Below, one piece after another: positions 36,598 to 43,892 of a stretch of 64,000 nucleotides of DNA (within the stretch, counting starts at the first letter, position 1; every line of letters starts with the position of its first letter). This DNA comes from Pseudomonadota bacterium (lineage in GTDB: Bacteria; Myxococcota; Myxococcia; Myxococcales; Myxococcaceae). A program made the position numbers and the translations under genes. Where the stretch lies: NCBI GenBank assembly GCA_023426545.1, contig JAFAAN010000057.1, positions 1 to 64,000 of the forward strand. The letters are read 5' to 3'. The notes under the pieces were generated by a model. It was not told the DNA's origin, did no database searches, and saw only the letters and a list, made by a program, of their open reading frames with translations.

Positions 36598-37941
36598 GTG
36601 TTCTACGCGTGCGTGCGTGCGGTGGTGGCCCTGTGCCTTCGTCTCTTCTACCGGGTGAGGGTGAATGCCCCTGCGCTGGAGCCGGACGGCCCCGTGCTCT
36701 TCGTCGGCAACCATCCGAACGGGCTCATCGACCCCGCGCTGGTGTTCATCCTCACGCGGCGTCAGGTGACGTTCCTCGCGAAGGCGCCGCTGTTCAGGAT
36801 GCCCGTCATTGGCTGGCTGCTGAAGGGGCTGGACGCGCTGCCGGTGTATCGCAAGCAGGATGACCCCTCGAAGATGGGGGGGAACGAGGGCACGTTGGAG
36901 GCCGCGAAAGGCGCGCTGGTGCAGGGGCGTGCCATCACCATCTTCCCCGAGGGGAAGAGCCACTCCGAGCCCGGGCTCGCCGAGCTGAAGACAGGCGCGG
37001 CGCGCATCGCCCTGAGCGCGGCGAAGGTGGGAGCGCCCGTGCGCATCGTCCCCGTGGGGCTCACCTACGCGGAGAAGCACGTGTTCCGCAGCGAGGTGCT
37101 CATCGACGTGGGGCCCGCCATCGACACGCGTGCCTTCCTCGCGGAAGACGCCAGCGCGGAGCCCGACGCCGTCCGAGCGCTCACCGAGCGAATCGCCGAG
37201 GGATTGCGCGCGGTGACACTCAATCTGGAGCAGTGGGCGGACCTTCCGCTCATCCAGCTCGCCGAGCAGCTGTATGCCTTCAAGCAGGGTGGGGCGCTCG
37301 ACGCGGAGCGGCTGCGGCTGTGGGCGCGTGGCGTCCAGCTCTTCCGCGCCCAGGAGCCAGAGCGCTTCGAGGGGCTCCGCGCGCAGCTCGCCGCCTTCCA
37401 GCGACGCCTGGCGCTGGTGTGGGCAGCGGGGCCGGAGGACCTGGCGATCGTCTACCGCCCGGGCAACGTGGTGCCCTTCGTGGTGAAGAACCTGCTGGCG
37501 CTCGTGCTGGGGTTGCCGCTGTTCGCGCTCGGCCTGGGCGTGTTCTGGCTGCCGTACCAACTGCCCCGGTTGGCCAGCCGCCGCGCGGAGTTGGACGTGC
37601 AGGCGACGGTGAAGTTCCTCACCGCCTTCGTGGTGGCGCTGGCGTGGTGGGGAGCGCTGACCGCCGCAGCGGCGGTGTGGGGCGGCGCCGCGCTGGCGGT
37701 GGCCACCTTCGTGGTAGTGCCGCCGCTGGCGCTGTTCACCCTCTACTTCGCCGAGCGCTGGGAGGCGCTCCAGCGCGACATCCGCGTGTTCTTCACGCTG
37801 GGCAACCGCGCGCGGCTCAAGGCGCTGCTGCTCGCGGATGGCGAGCGGTTGGCCTCGGAGGTGGAGCGGCTCGCCGGCGAGTACCGGCCGAGATTGGACG
37901 CCACCGACGAGGGCTCAACCCAAGTCGAACGACCCGACTGA
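36598..37941 (+). CDS. PlsC-family 1-acylglycerol-3-phosphate acyltransferase-like protein
   Basis: This membrane-associated acyltransferase has 447 residues. The catalytic NHxxxxD motif is NHPNGLID (His39, Asp45), and the substrate-binding motif FPEGKSHSEP lies at about 116-125. The PlsC core occupies the first 215 residues. A helical region follows (about 215-290), then membrane segments (about 300-320, 335-355 and 360-400). The fusion of a PlsC core with a membrane C-terminus is common in myxobacterial homologues annotated as glycerol-3-phosphate acyltransferase. It begins at GTG 36598, 22 bases after the lipoprotein gene, and closes the + strand block before the accessory stretch. Confidence 0.85.
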   Translation: MFYACVRAVVALCLRLFYRVRVNAPALEPDGPVLFVGNHPNGLIDPALVFILTRRQVTFLAKAPLFRMPVIGWLLKGLDALPVYRKQDDPSKMGGNEGTLEAAKGALVQGRAITIFPEGKSHSEPGLAELKTGAARIALSAAKVGAPVRIVPVGLTYAEKHVFRSEVLIDVGPAIDTRAFLAEDASAEPDAVRALTERIAEGLRAVTLNLEQWADLPLIQLAEQLYAFKQGGALDAERLRLWARGVQLFRAQEPERFEGLRAQLAAFQRRLALVWAAGPEDLAIVYRPGNVVPFVVKNLLALVLGLPLFALGLGVFWLPYQLPRLASRRAELDVQATVKFLTAFVVALAWWGALTAAAAVWGGAALAVATFVVVPPLALFTLYFAERWEALQRDIRVFFTLGNRARLKALLLADGERLASEVERLAGEYRPRLDATDEGSTQVERPD

Positions 37942-37981
37942 CCCTGTTCCTCCTCTCGATTGCGGAACTGCTCGGCCATGA

Positions 37982-38251
37982 AGCCCGCATCCGGAGACAT
38001 GTCCCGCAGATGTCGCCGCGGCCGTAAAGAAGGCATACAAGGCCGCTGCCAGGGCGGGCCTGGACCCGTCGGTGCGCCAGCCGCGAAAGGCGGAATGGCT
38101 GGCGGAGAACCTGGACAACCCCATTCGAATCTGGACCGAGGCCGACAACATCACCTCGGCTCAGGCCAAGAAGGCCGCCACGCGCTACAGGCAGGCCAGA
38201 GCAGCAGGGCTCAAAGCCGCATCCGATGTGGACGGTTCGCCCGCGCCCTGG
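37982..38251 (+). pseudogene. Start-less ORF fragment
   Basis: After a stop at 37979-37981 an open frame encodes a plausible charged helical segment (ADVAAAVKKAYKAAARAGLDPS, then RKAEWLAENLDNPIRIWTEA and QAKKAATRYRQARAAGL). It has no start codon or ribosome binding site at its beginning. After about 38250 the sequence loses protein-like character, although the frame stays open to 38578 across the next gene. It looks like the truncated end of a gene whose front was lost. I do not recognise the family. The rest of 38252-38420 holds nothing I can name. Confidence 0.45.
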
Positions 38252-38420
38252 TGTCAGCGCTCACGCCCGTCGTTTCGAATTCTGGGGGGGAGCGCACACG
38301 CGCCGCGCTACGCCGTCGGTGGTCGTGTAGCGCTCCCAAACGCGCAGGGGAGCGCGGTTTCGCATGGTTGGTATTTCACCGCGGGAGGTTCCCCCAGGTC
38401 GTGGGGCCCGTGCGTACCTC

Positions 38421-38461
38421 TTGACAGGATTCATCGGATCGTTATTTTGAAGTTCGTCAAA
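38421..38461 (+). promoter_or_regulatory. Promoter with operator-like inverted repeat for the SdpR/SdpI pair
   Basis: A near-consensus promoter, TTGACA (38421-38426) with TATTTT (38443-38448) 16 bases away, is overlapped at its -10 side by the inverted repeat TTTGA-N6-TCAAA (38446-38461). The placement is what is expected if the ArsR-type protein encoded next represses its own transcription. This stretch is clearly more AT-rich than its surroundings. Confidence 0.6.
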
Positions 38462-38477
38462 CTGTCGAAAGGTCGTG

Positions 38478-38765
38478 ATGCGAACGCAGGAGGTCTTCAA
38501 GGCGATTTCAGACCCGACCCGGCGCAAGGTGCTCAAGCTCCTGCAGAGCGGCTCGAAGTCTGCGGGAGAGCTCGCTGAGGCGTTCGACATCACGAAGGGG
38601 TCGCTATCGCATCACTTCAACGTGCTCAAAGCGGCGGACCTGGTGCGCTGTGAGCGTCGCGGACAGCAAATCGTCTACTCCCTCAACACGACAGTGTTCG
38701 AGGACGTAGCGGCAGTCCTGCTCGACCTCTTCAAGGTCGATAAAGGGAACGGAGAGCGGTCATGA
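38478..38765 (+). CDS. ArsR-family autorepressor, SdpR-like
   Basis: This is a 95-residue winged-helix repressor: EVFKAISDPTRRKVLKLLQSG opens the domain, and the recognition helix region is TKGSLSHHFNVLKAADLV. It lacks the cysteine metal-binding sites of true metal-sensing ArsR proteins, like Bacillus SdpR. The ATG at 38478 follows GAAAGG; GTG 38475 is a possible alternative. It overlaps the SdpI-like gene by 4 bases (ATGA). In Bacillus, SdpI sequesters SdpR when the toxin SdpC binds; no SdpC-like toxin gene is visible here. Confidence 0.88.
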   Translation: MRTQEVFKAISDPTRRKVLKLLQSGSKSAGELAEAFDITKGSLSHHFNVLKAADLVRCERRGQQIVYSLNTTVFEDVAAVLLDLFKVDKGNGERS

Positions 38766-39445
38766 GAATCAGCCGGGCCAATGTGTTGAGTCTGGGGCTC
38801 GTCATCGCAGCGTTCGCGATGGCCTTCGTGCTCTACGACCGATTGCCGGAGTCGATCCCCACGCATTGGAATGCCGAGGGCGTAGTGGATGGGCATACGC
38901 CCAAGCCCTGGGGGCCCTTCCTCCTGCCGCTGGCCATGGCTGGGGTGTACCTGCTCCTGGTCGCCGTGCCGCGGATTTCGCCCAGGGACTTCCGCGTGAC
39001 GCGGTTCCAGGGCGTCTTCGAGGGCATCCAGACGGTGCTGCTCGCGTTCCTCTTCCTGGTCAACGCCCTGGTCCTGCTCGCGGGCATCGGAGTGGCCGTG
39101 CCGATAGAACGGGTGGTGCCCGCAGCCACGGGCCTGCTCTTCGTCGTCCTGGGCAACTACATGGGGAAGTTTACCAAGAACTTCTTCTGTGGAATCCGGA
39201 CGCCCTGGACGCTCACTAGTGACGAGGTCTGGCTGCGCACGCATCGTCTGGGAGGAAGGCTCTTCGTCCTCGCGGGAATCATCATCCTCATCTCGGGGCT
39301 TCTCGGCGGTGGCCCTGCCCCCGTGCTTGCGGCTGTCGCCAACGCGGTGGTGACTCCCGTGGTCTACTCGTACGTCCTCTATCGCCGCATCGCGAAGGGC
39401 AATCACGGACCGACGGACGGTTCGGGCTCTCATCGCTCTGCTTGA
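38762..39445 (+). CDS. SdpI-family membrane protein
   Basis: This polytopic membrane protein (227 residues) has about six hydrophobic segments. It has an N-terminal DUF1648-type segment with the typical LPESIPTHWNAEGVVDG loop, then the SdpI-type stretch LFVVLGNYMGKFTKNFFCGIRTPWTL, which is highly characteristic. In Bacillus the homologue gives immunity to the SdpC killing factor and signals to SdpR. It is translationally coupled to the upstream repressor. In non-Bacillus genomes such pairs are usually orphan regulators of unknown stimulus. Confidence 0.9.
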   Translation: MRISRANVLSLGLVIAAFAMAFVLYDRLPESIPTHWNAEGVVDGHTPKPWGPFLLPLAMAGVYLLLVAVPRISPRDFRVTRFQGVFEGIQTVLLAFLFLVNALVLLAGIGVAVPIERVVPAATGLLFVVLGNYMGKFTKNFFCGIRTPWTLTSDEVWLRTHRLGGRLFVLAGIIILISGLLGGGPAPVLAAVANAVVTPVVYSYVLYRRIAKGNHGPTDGSGSHRSA

Positions 39446-39828
39446 AGGCTGGTTCCCGGCTCCGGCCCGTTGGGAGGACCATGGATCCACAAGGGTCTGC
39501 GCTCGACCGGGGCCGTACTCCAGACCGGGTTGACCTTGGGAGCCGAGCTGCCGCTCGACAATGACTGGTTACTCCTGGGCCACCCGGCGCATCAATGATG
39601 CGCGGCGCAAGCTTTCGACATGCGGTCGCTTATCTGCCTGCCGCTTTCTTGGAGACCCGATGGTCTGCCGAACGCCGAGGGGCCGCGCGAGCCAACGCTC
39701 CACCTCCTCCTCCCACAAGAGGAGACTGCCCCATGCGCAGCATTAACGCCCATGGCTCGTCGAGCCGCGCTCGCGGGTTCGGCGTGTTCTACTCGACGTG
39801 ACCGGACTGCACTTAAGGAGGCAAACGC
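39446..39828 (+). other. 383-base stretch without a supported gene
   Basis: Only short open frames are present, none with a convincing ribosome binding site and protein-like composition. The last bases carry a very strong Shine-Dalgarno (TAAGGAGG, 39814-39821) that belongs to the following SDR gene. I found no clear promoter, terminator or inverted-repeat end of a mobile element. Confidence 0.6.
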
Positions 39829-40602
39829 ATGGACCTGCAACTCAAGGGAAAAACGGCGCTCGTCACTGGCGCAACCGCGGGCATCGGTCTTTCCATCGCT
39901 CGGCGGCTCGCCACTGAGGGCGCGCAGGTGGTGATCTGCGGCCGGAACCAGCGGAAGCTCGACGATGCCGCAGCGCAGACCGGCGCGCGAGGCGTGCTCG
40001 CGGACCCTGCGACCGCCGAGGGTGCTTCCGTGCTGACGGCGGCTGTGCCGTCGGTCGATATCCTCATCAACAACCTCGGCATTTACGAATCCAAGCCCTT
40101 TACCGAGATCACAGACGACGATTGGCGCCGGTTCTACGAGGTGAACGTGCTCTCGGGTGTCAGGCTCGCCCGCGCCTACTTCCCGGGGATGGTCCAGCGC
40201 GATTGGGGCCGCATCATCTTCATCGCCAGTGACTCCGCGCTCATCGTGCCGCCCGACATGATCCACTACGGCATGACGAAGACGGCGCAACTCGCCATTT
40301 CGCGCGGGCTTGCTTCGGCCACCAAGGGGACGCGGGTCACGGTAAACGCCGTACTGCCGGGGACGACCAGGTCGGAGGGCATCGTAGATTTCCTCAAGAG
40401 CGTGGCGGACGACCCTCATGCATCCGACGAGGAGATCGAGCGCGCCTTCTTCGCCAAGGAGAGGCCGACTTCGCTGATCCAGCGCATGATTGAGCCAGAG
40501 GAGGTCGCGGCACTGGTCGCCTATGTGGCAAGCCCGCTCTCCGCTGCCACGAACGGCGCGGCGCTTCGTGTCGACGGCGGCATCACTCCTACAATCGTGT
40601 AG
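39829..40602 (+). CDS. Short-chain dehydrogenase/reductase
   Basis: This classical SDR has 257 residues. The cofactor motif is TGATAGIG (residues 13-20), with NNLG in place of the usual NNAG. The catalytic Tyr147 and Lys151 lie in HYGMTK, and Ser is in IASDSAL. The substitution of NNLG and the R-rich residue after the second strand (CGRN) fit NADP(H) use. The substrate cannot be told. The perfect TAAGGAGG site implies strong translation. Codon use and the neighbouring SdpR/SdpI pair suggest it belongs to the accessory stretch. It converges on the export gene wzaB. Confidence 0.9.
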   Translation: MDLQLKGKTALVTGATAGIGLSIARRLATEGAQVVICGRNQRKLDDAAAQTGARGVLADPATAEGASVLTAAVPSVDILINNLGIYESKPFTEITDDDWRRFYEVNVLSGVRLARAYFPGMVQRDWGRIIFIASDSALIVPPDMIHYGMTKTAQLAISRGLASATKGTRVTVNAVLPGTTRSEGIVDFLKSVADDPHASDEEIERAFFAKERPTSLIQRMIEPEEVAALVAYVASPLSAATNGAALRVDGGITPTIV

Positions 40603-40732
40603 GAGGGTTCGCGGTGTCGGACCACGCGGGGACATGAGAGTGACCCCCATCGTCCACCGCAACCGTCCAGCCAGGGGCGTGGCGTGAGGCGAAGCTCCGC
40701 TACCACCCACCAGACTTCACCTCGTCCCAGGA

Positions 40733-41350
40733 CTAGAAGAAGCTCTCCGGCACGAAGACGATGTCGCCGGGCTGGAGCAGGAAGTTCTTCTCACGTCCTA
40801 CGCCGATGTCCTCCACGGGCACGCGAATCTTGCGCTCCTGCCCGTCCACCACGCGTGTCACCAGGGTGTTGTTCTTCGCCGCCAGCTTGGTGAAGCCGCC
40901 CGCCAGCGTAATCGCCTGGACGATGGACATCTCGTTGTCCACTGGGAAGGTGCCCGGCTTCTGCACCTCGCCAAAGACGAACACCTTCTGCGAGTTGTAC
41001 TCGCGGATGAGCACGGACACCTGCGGGCGGCGCACATAGCGGGACAGGCAGTCCCGCAGCTGGTCCGCCGCCGAGCTGGGCGTCGTTCCCGACAGCGGCA
41101 CCTTGCCGCACAGCGGGTAGTCGATGGTGCCCTCACCCGACAGGCGCCAGGTGCCGGAGTGCTCGGGCTCCTGGAAGACGCGCACCTCCACCACGTCGCC
41201 GGGCCCCAGCGTGCCCCCGCCGGGGCGCTCCGCGACGCGGGCTTCCGCGGCGGGCGTGGGCGTGGGCGGCGGCGGGCGCTGCGACGTTCCAGAGCAGGCG
41301 GGGAGCGCCGCGAGGGACATCACGGTGAGCAGGGGGCGAAGGTGCTTCAT
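40733..41350 (-). CDS. wzaB: Outer-membrane polysaccharide export (OPX) lipoprotein, WzaB-like
   Basis: This is a 205-residue lipoprotein precursor (lipobox LPAC, Cys19). It has the Poly_export motif GPGDVVEVRVFQEPEHSGTW and an SLBB domain with VFVFGEVQKPGTFPV and QAITLAGGFTKLAAKN, ending FLLQPGDIVFVPESFF. It lacks the extra SLBB repeats and C-terminal helix with which E. coli Wza crosses the outer membrane, so it should need a separate barrel partner, which is the next gene. The position near mgl and this pairing match the biosurfactant polysaccharide genes wzaB/wzpB of M. xanthus as I remember them. The frame stays open far upstream (to 41992) through the neighbouring gene; the ATG at 41350 begins the signal peptide. 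Confidence 0.82.
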   Translation of the reverse strand: MKHLRPLLTVMSLAALPACSGTSQRPPPPTPTPAAEARVAERPGGGTLGPGDVVEVRVFQEPEHSGTWRLSGEGTIDYPLCGKVPLSGTTPSSAADQLRDCLSRYVRRPQVSVLIREYNSQKVFVFGEVQKPGTFPVDNEMSIVQAITLAGGFTKLAAKNNTLVTRVVDGQERKIRVPVEDIGVGREKNFLLQPGDIVFVPESFF

Positions 41351-41367
41351 CTTCGAAGAGGGGGGCC

Positions 41368-42633
41368 TCAGTACGTCACGGAGAGGCGGGCGTACCCCTC
41401 GTGCCGCGTGTAGTTGAGGCCGCCGCCGTCCACCGAGGACGTGCGGCTGCCCAGCATGTAACCGGCCGCGCCCGTCAGCCACGGGTAGAACTGATACTCC
41501 GGGCCGATATTCACGCTGACGACGGTGTCGTTGCGGCCGCCGTCGAAGCGCAGGAAATCCACCGCCGCGCCGGCGCCCACCGTCAGCTTGCCGCCGAAGA
41601 GGGCGCGCACCTCGCCGTAGCCGCGGTTGTCGGTGAAGAGGCTGTAGGCGGCCACGGGCTCCAGCATGCGCAGGTAGCCGGCCTTGAAGCTCAGCGTGGG
41701 GCTGTAGAGGTAGGTGCCCTCCAACTGGCCCAGGAAGGTGCCACCGCCGGTGGAGCCGAAGTTCTGCCCCCAGCCGGCCTTGGCGGTGACAGCCACCTTG
41801 GGCGAGACGAGCCCCGCCACGCCCAGATGGGCGCGCAGCAGCGAGGCGCTGGGCGTGGTGTCGTTGAAGTAGTTGCGCACGTCCAGGTGGGTGTCGAACA
41901 CCACCGCCGTCTTCGGCAGGAAGCGCCAGCGGCCTTCGGCCCCCAGGCGCAGGTTGCCGTAGTCGAAGCGCTCCACGGCCCTCGGGTCGCACACGCTCTG
42001 CGTGCAGCCAACGGGGCTCACCGAGCTCAGGGGCTGGAAGAACTCCACCGCGTAGGCCACGCTGGGAATCAGCTCCAGGGCGCCGCCGCCTGGCTTCCAG
42101 GGGGCTCGCACCCGCGCCTCGTTGAAGAGGCTGAGCACGCCCACGCCCACGGCCGCGGTGCGCGTGCGGTCCGAGCGCGCGAACTGGTCCGACACCTCCA
42201 GCGACAGCGAGGCGTCCGGGTTGATGCGCGCGTTCAGGTCCGCCGCGCCCTCCATGCGCGAGGCCGCGCTGGAGTTCTTCGTCACCAGACCCGTGTACAT
42301 CACGTAGTCCAGGTTGGCGCCGAGGTTGAATGCCAGCTTGGGAGACGGAATCTCCAGCCGGAAGCCGGGCCGGAAGCGCAGGGCCACGTCGCTGGACAGG
42401 CTCGCGGAGACCGGGGTGCTATTGGGGTCCGGCGTGCCCGCGGGCGTGAAGTAGCCCACGCCGCTGTCCAGCCGCGTCTCCAGGTCGAAGTAGGGATGCA
42501 GCCGTCCGCTGCCCACCTTGAAGCCGTTGCCCCCCGTCGGCGGGGCCGCGATGCCTTGGGCCCAGGCGGAGCCGCCCAGGGTGAGCAGCGCCAGCGCTCC
42601 CAATCCACGCCAGAATTTCGCGGGCTGCTTCAT
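41368..42633 (-). CDS. wzpB: Outer-membrane beta-barrel partner of polysaccharide export, WzpB-like
   Basis: The precursor is 421 residues with a standard signal peptide (about 1-26, ending SAWA-Q). The rest is alternating amphipathic strands, with frequent aromatic residues and Gly turns, ending in the strand YARLSVTY, whose terminal aromatic is typical of outer-membrane barrels. It is encoded directly upstream of the short OPX lipoprotein on the same strand, 17 bases apart. This fits the Wzp barrel proteins proposed to form the outer-membrane channel with shortened Wza proteins in myxobacteria. Synthesis genes for a polysaccharide are not in the window. Confidence 0.78.
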   Translation of the reverse strand: MKQPAKFWRGLGALALLTLGGSAWAQGIAAPPTGGNGFKVGSGRLHPYFDLETRLDSGVGYFTPAGTPDPNSTPVSASLSSDVALRFRPGFRLEIPSPKLAFNLGANLDYVMYTGLVTKNSSAASRMEGAADLNARINPDASLSLEVSDQFARSDRTRTAAVGVGVLSLFNEARVRAPWKPGGGALELIPSVAYAVEFFQPLSSVSPVGCTQSVCDPRAVERFDYGNLRLGAEGRWRFLPKTAVVFDTHLDVRNYFNDTTPSASLLRAHLGVAGLVSPKVAVTAKAGWGQNFGSTGGGTFLGQLEGTYLYSPTLSFKAGYLRMLEPVAAYSLFTDNRGYGEVRALFGGKLTVGAGAAVDFLRFDGGRNDTVVSVNIGPEYQFYPWLTGAAGYMLGSRTSSVDGGGLNYTRHEGYARLSVTY

Positions 42634-42752
42634 GGCTCAGAAGGGCTTCCCAGGCGCGAGGTGCATGTCCTCCCACCTTTCGTGCTTGCGGCCAGCGGCG
42701 TCATACCATGCGTGTCAGGCCGGACCGAGCATTTCATTTTTGGAGGATGGCG

Positions 42753-43316
42753 CTACCGGATGGGGCTGGCGGGAGGTGGGCGCACCAGGACAATGTCGGG
42801 GGGGAGAGGACGGCTGGGGTCGCCTCCAGGGAGGTTGGTGGGTTCCTCGACCTCCACGAAGAGGTTCTCGTCGGTGCGGAACGCCAGCTGGCCGATGCAC
42901 TCCTCGGCCTCGGAGCGCAGCTGCGCGACCTTCTGCTGGGCGATCATCACCTTGGTGAACTCGTGCTCGCTGGACGAGGCCTCCTGGCGGGACACCGCCT
43001 CCTGGAGGGACACGTCCGCCTGCTCGGAGATGCGCAGCAGGCCCTTGATTTGCGTGAGCTTCTCGTTGGCGCAGTTGAGCTTCACCACGTCCTTGGTGCG
43101 CCGAGCCTCCTCCACCTTCCCCAGCACCGCGCGGAGCACCTCGCGCATGCCCCCGAGGGCCTGCGTGCTGCGTACCAGCTTCTGCGAATCTGGCACGTCG
43201 CTGGCCTTCTCCAGCGCGGCGGTGGCTGCGGGGGGAGCGGGCGGCGCGGCGGGGGACGGGCTTTGCGCCATCGCCAGGCCGGCGGCCAGGACAGCAAGCA
43301 TTCCGACGTTGCGCAT
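42753..43316 (-). CDS. Small secreted helical protein of unknown function
   Basis: The frame runs upstream to 43364, but ATG 43316 directly begins a signal peptide (MRNVGMLAVLAAGLAMA), giving 187 residues. A Pro/Ala linker follows, then a long helical, possibly coiled-coil region (about 45-150) with repeated heptad-like Leu/Val. It contains two cysteines (LNCANEKL and EECIGQL) that could bridge. The C-terminus is Pro-rich. I do not recognise it. It lies between the polysaccharide export pair and the cyclic-nucleotide-binding gene. Confidence 0.7.
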   Translation of the reverse strand: MRNVGMLAVLAAGLAMAQSPSPAAPPAPPAATAALEKASDVPDSQKLVRSTQALGGMREVLRAVLGKVEEARRTKDVVKLNCANEKLTQIKGLLRISEQADVSLQEAVSRQEASSSEHEFTKVMIAQQKVAQLRSEAEECIGQLAFRTDENLFVEVEEPTNLPGGDPSRPLPPDIVLVRPPPASPIR

Positions 43317-43403
43317 GCGGCTCACGATGGCGCAGAGCGTAGAGGCAGGGGTAGGGGGTGTCAAACCAGCACCGGGGCAATGAAAGGCGTCATGGTCGAC
43401 GAT

Positions 43404-43850
43404 TCAGGCCTTCGTCGCGAGGCGGACATTTGCCTCGCGAAGGCGGGCAGACAGGCTCCTGGCGATGTTCACCACGATGAAGGTGAAGCCCTCGCTGTGC
43501 GCCCTGCGGAACTCGCGAAGGTCCTGCGCGCTGAGCTGGAGCAGGTCCACGTCCGTCCTCGCGCGCACGGTGGCGGAGCGGAAGTCCTTGTCGATGAGGC
43601 CCATCTCCCCGAAGAACTCGGGCGGTGACAGCACCGCGAGCGGATGCAGGCCGCCCTCGGGCTGACAGCGCGCGACTTCCACCTGGCCGCGGACGACGAC
43701 GAAGAGGCTGTCGCCCAGGTCGCCTTCCTGGAAGATGACCTCGCCGGCCGCGAAGTGCCGCGCCCGCGCCAGCTCCGCGAGGCGCTCCAGCTCCGCGGTG
43801 GAGAGCATCTCGAAGAGTGGCGACGAGGCGATGACGGACAGCTTCTCCAT
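43404..43850 (-). CDS. Single-domain cyclic-nucleotide-binding protein
   Basis: This is a 148-residue protein that is almost entirely one cNMP-binding domain: the first strands run from about residue 10 (LFEMLSTAELERLAEL), with FFGEMGLIDKDFRSATV (about 84-100) matching the phosphate-binding cassette with its Glu and Arg. There is no helix-turn-helix, kinase or channel domain, so it would act by binding a partner. The ATG lies after a G-rich stretch. It is 42 bases downstream of the GltG-like gene and could be co-transcribed with it, placing a nucleotide input next to an envelope complex. Confidence 0.85.
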   Translation of the reverse strand: MEKLSVIASSPLFEMLSTAELERLAELARARHFAAGEVIFQEGDLGDSLFVVVRGQVEVARCQPEGGLHPLAVLSPPEFFGEMGLIDKDFRSATVRARTDVDLLQLSAQDLREFRRAHSEGFTFIVVNIARSLSARLREANVRLATKA

Positions 43851-43892
43851 GGTCCCCCCCGGGGCCCGGGCTGTGTGCTCCCGCGCGGGAGC

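Noticed and set aside
39446..39828. Insertion sequence remnant before the SDR gene
   Set aside because: I found no inverted-repeat ends, target duplication or transposase-like frame.
41351..41992. Upstream extension of the wzaB frame
   Set aside because: It runs through the barrel gene in another frame and would place the lipoprotein signal peptide internally. ATG 41350 gives a proper lipobox.
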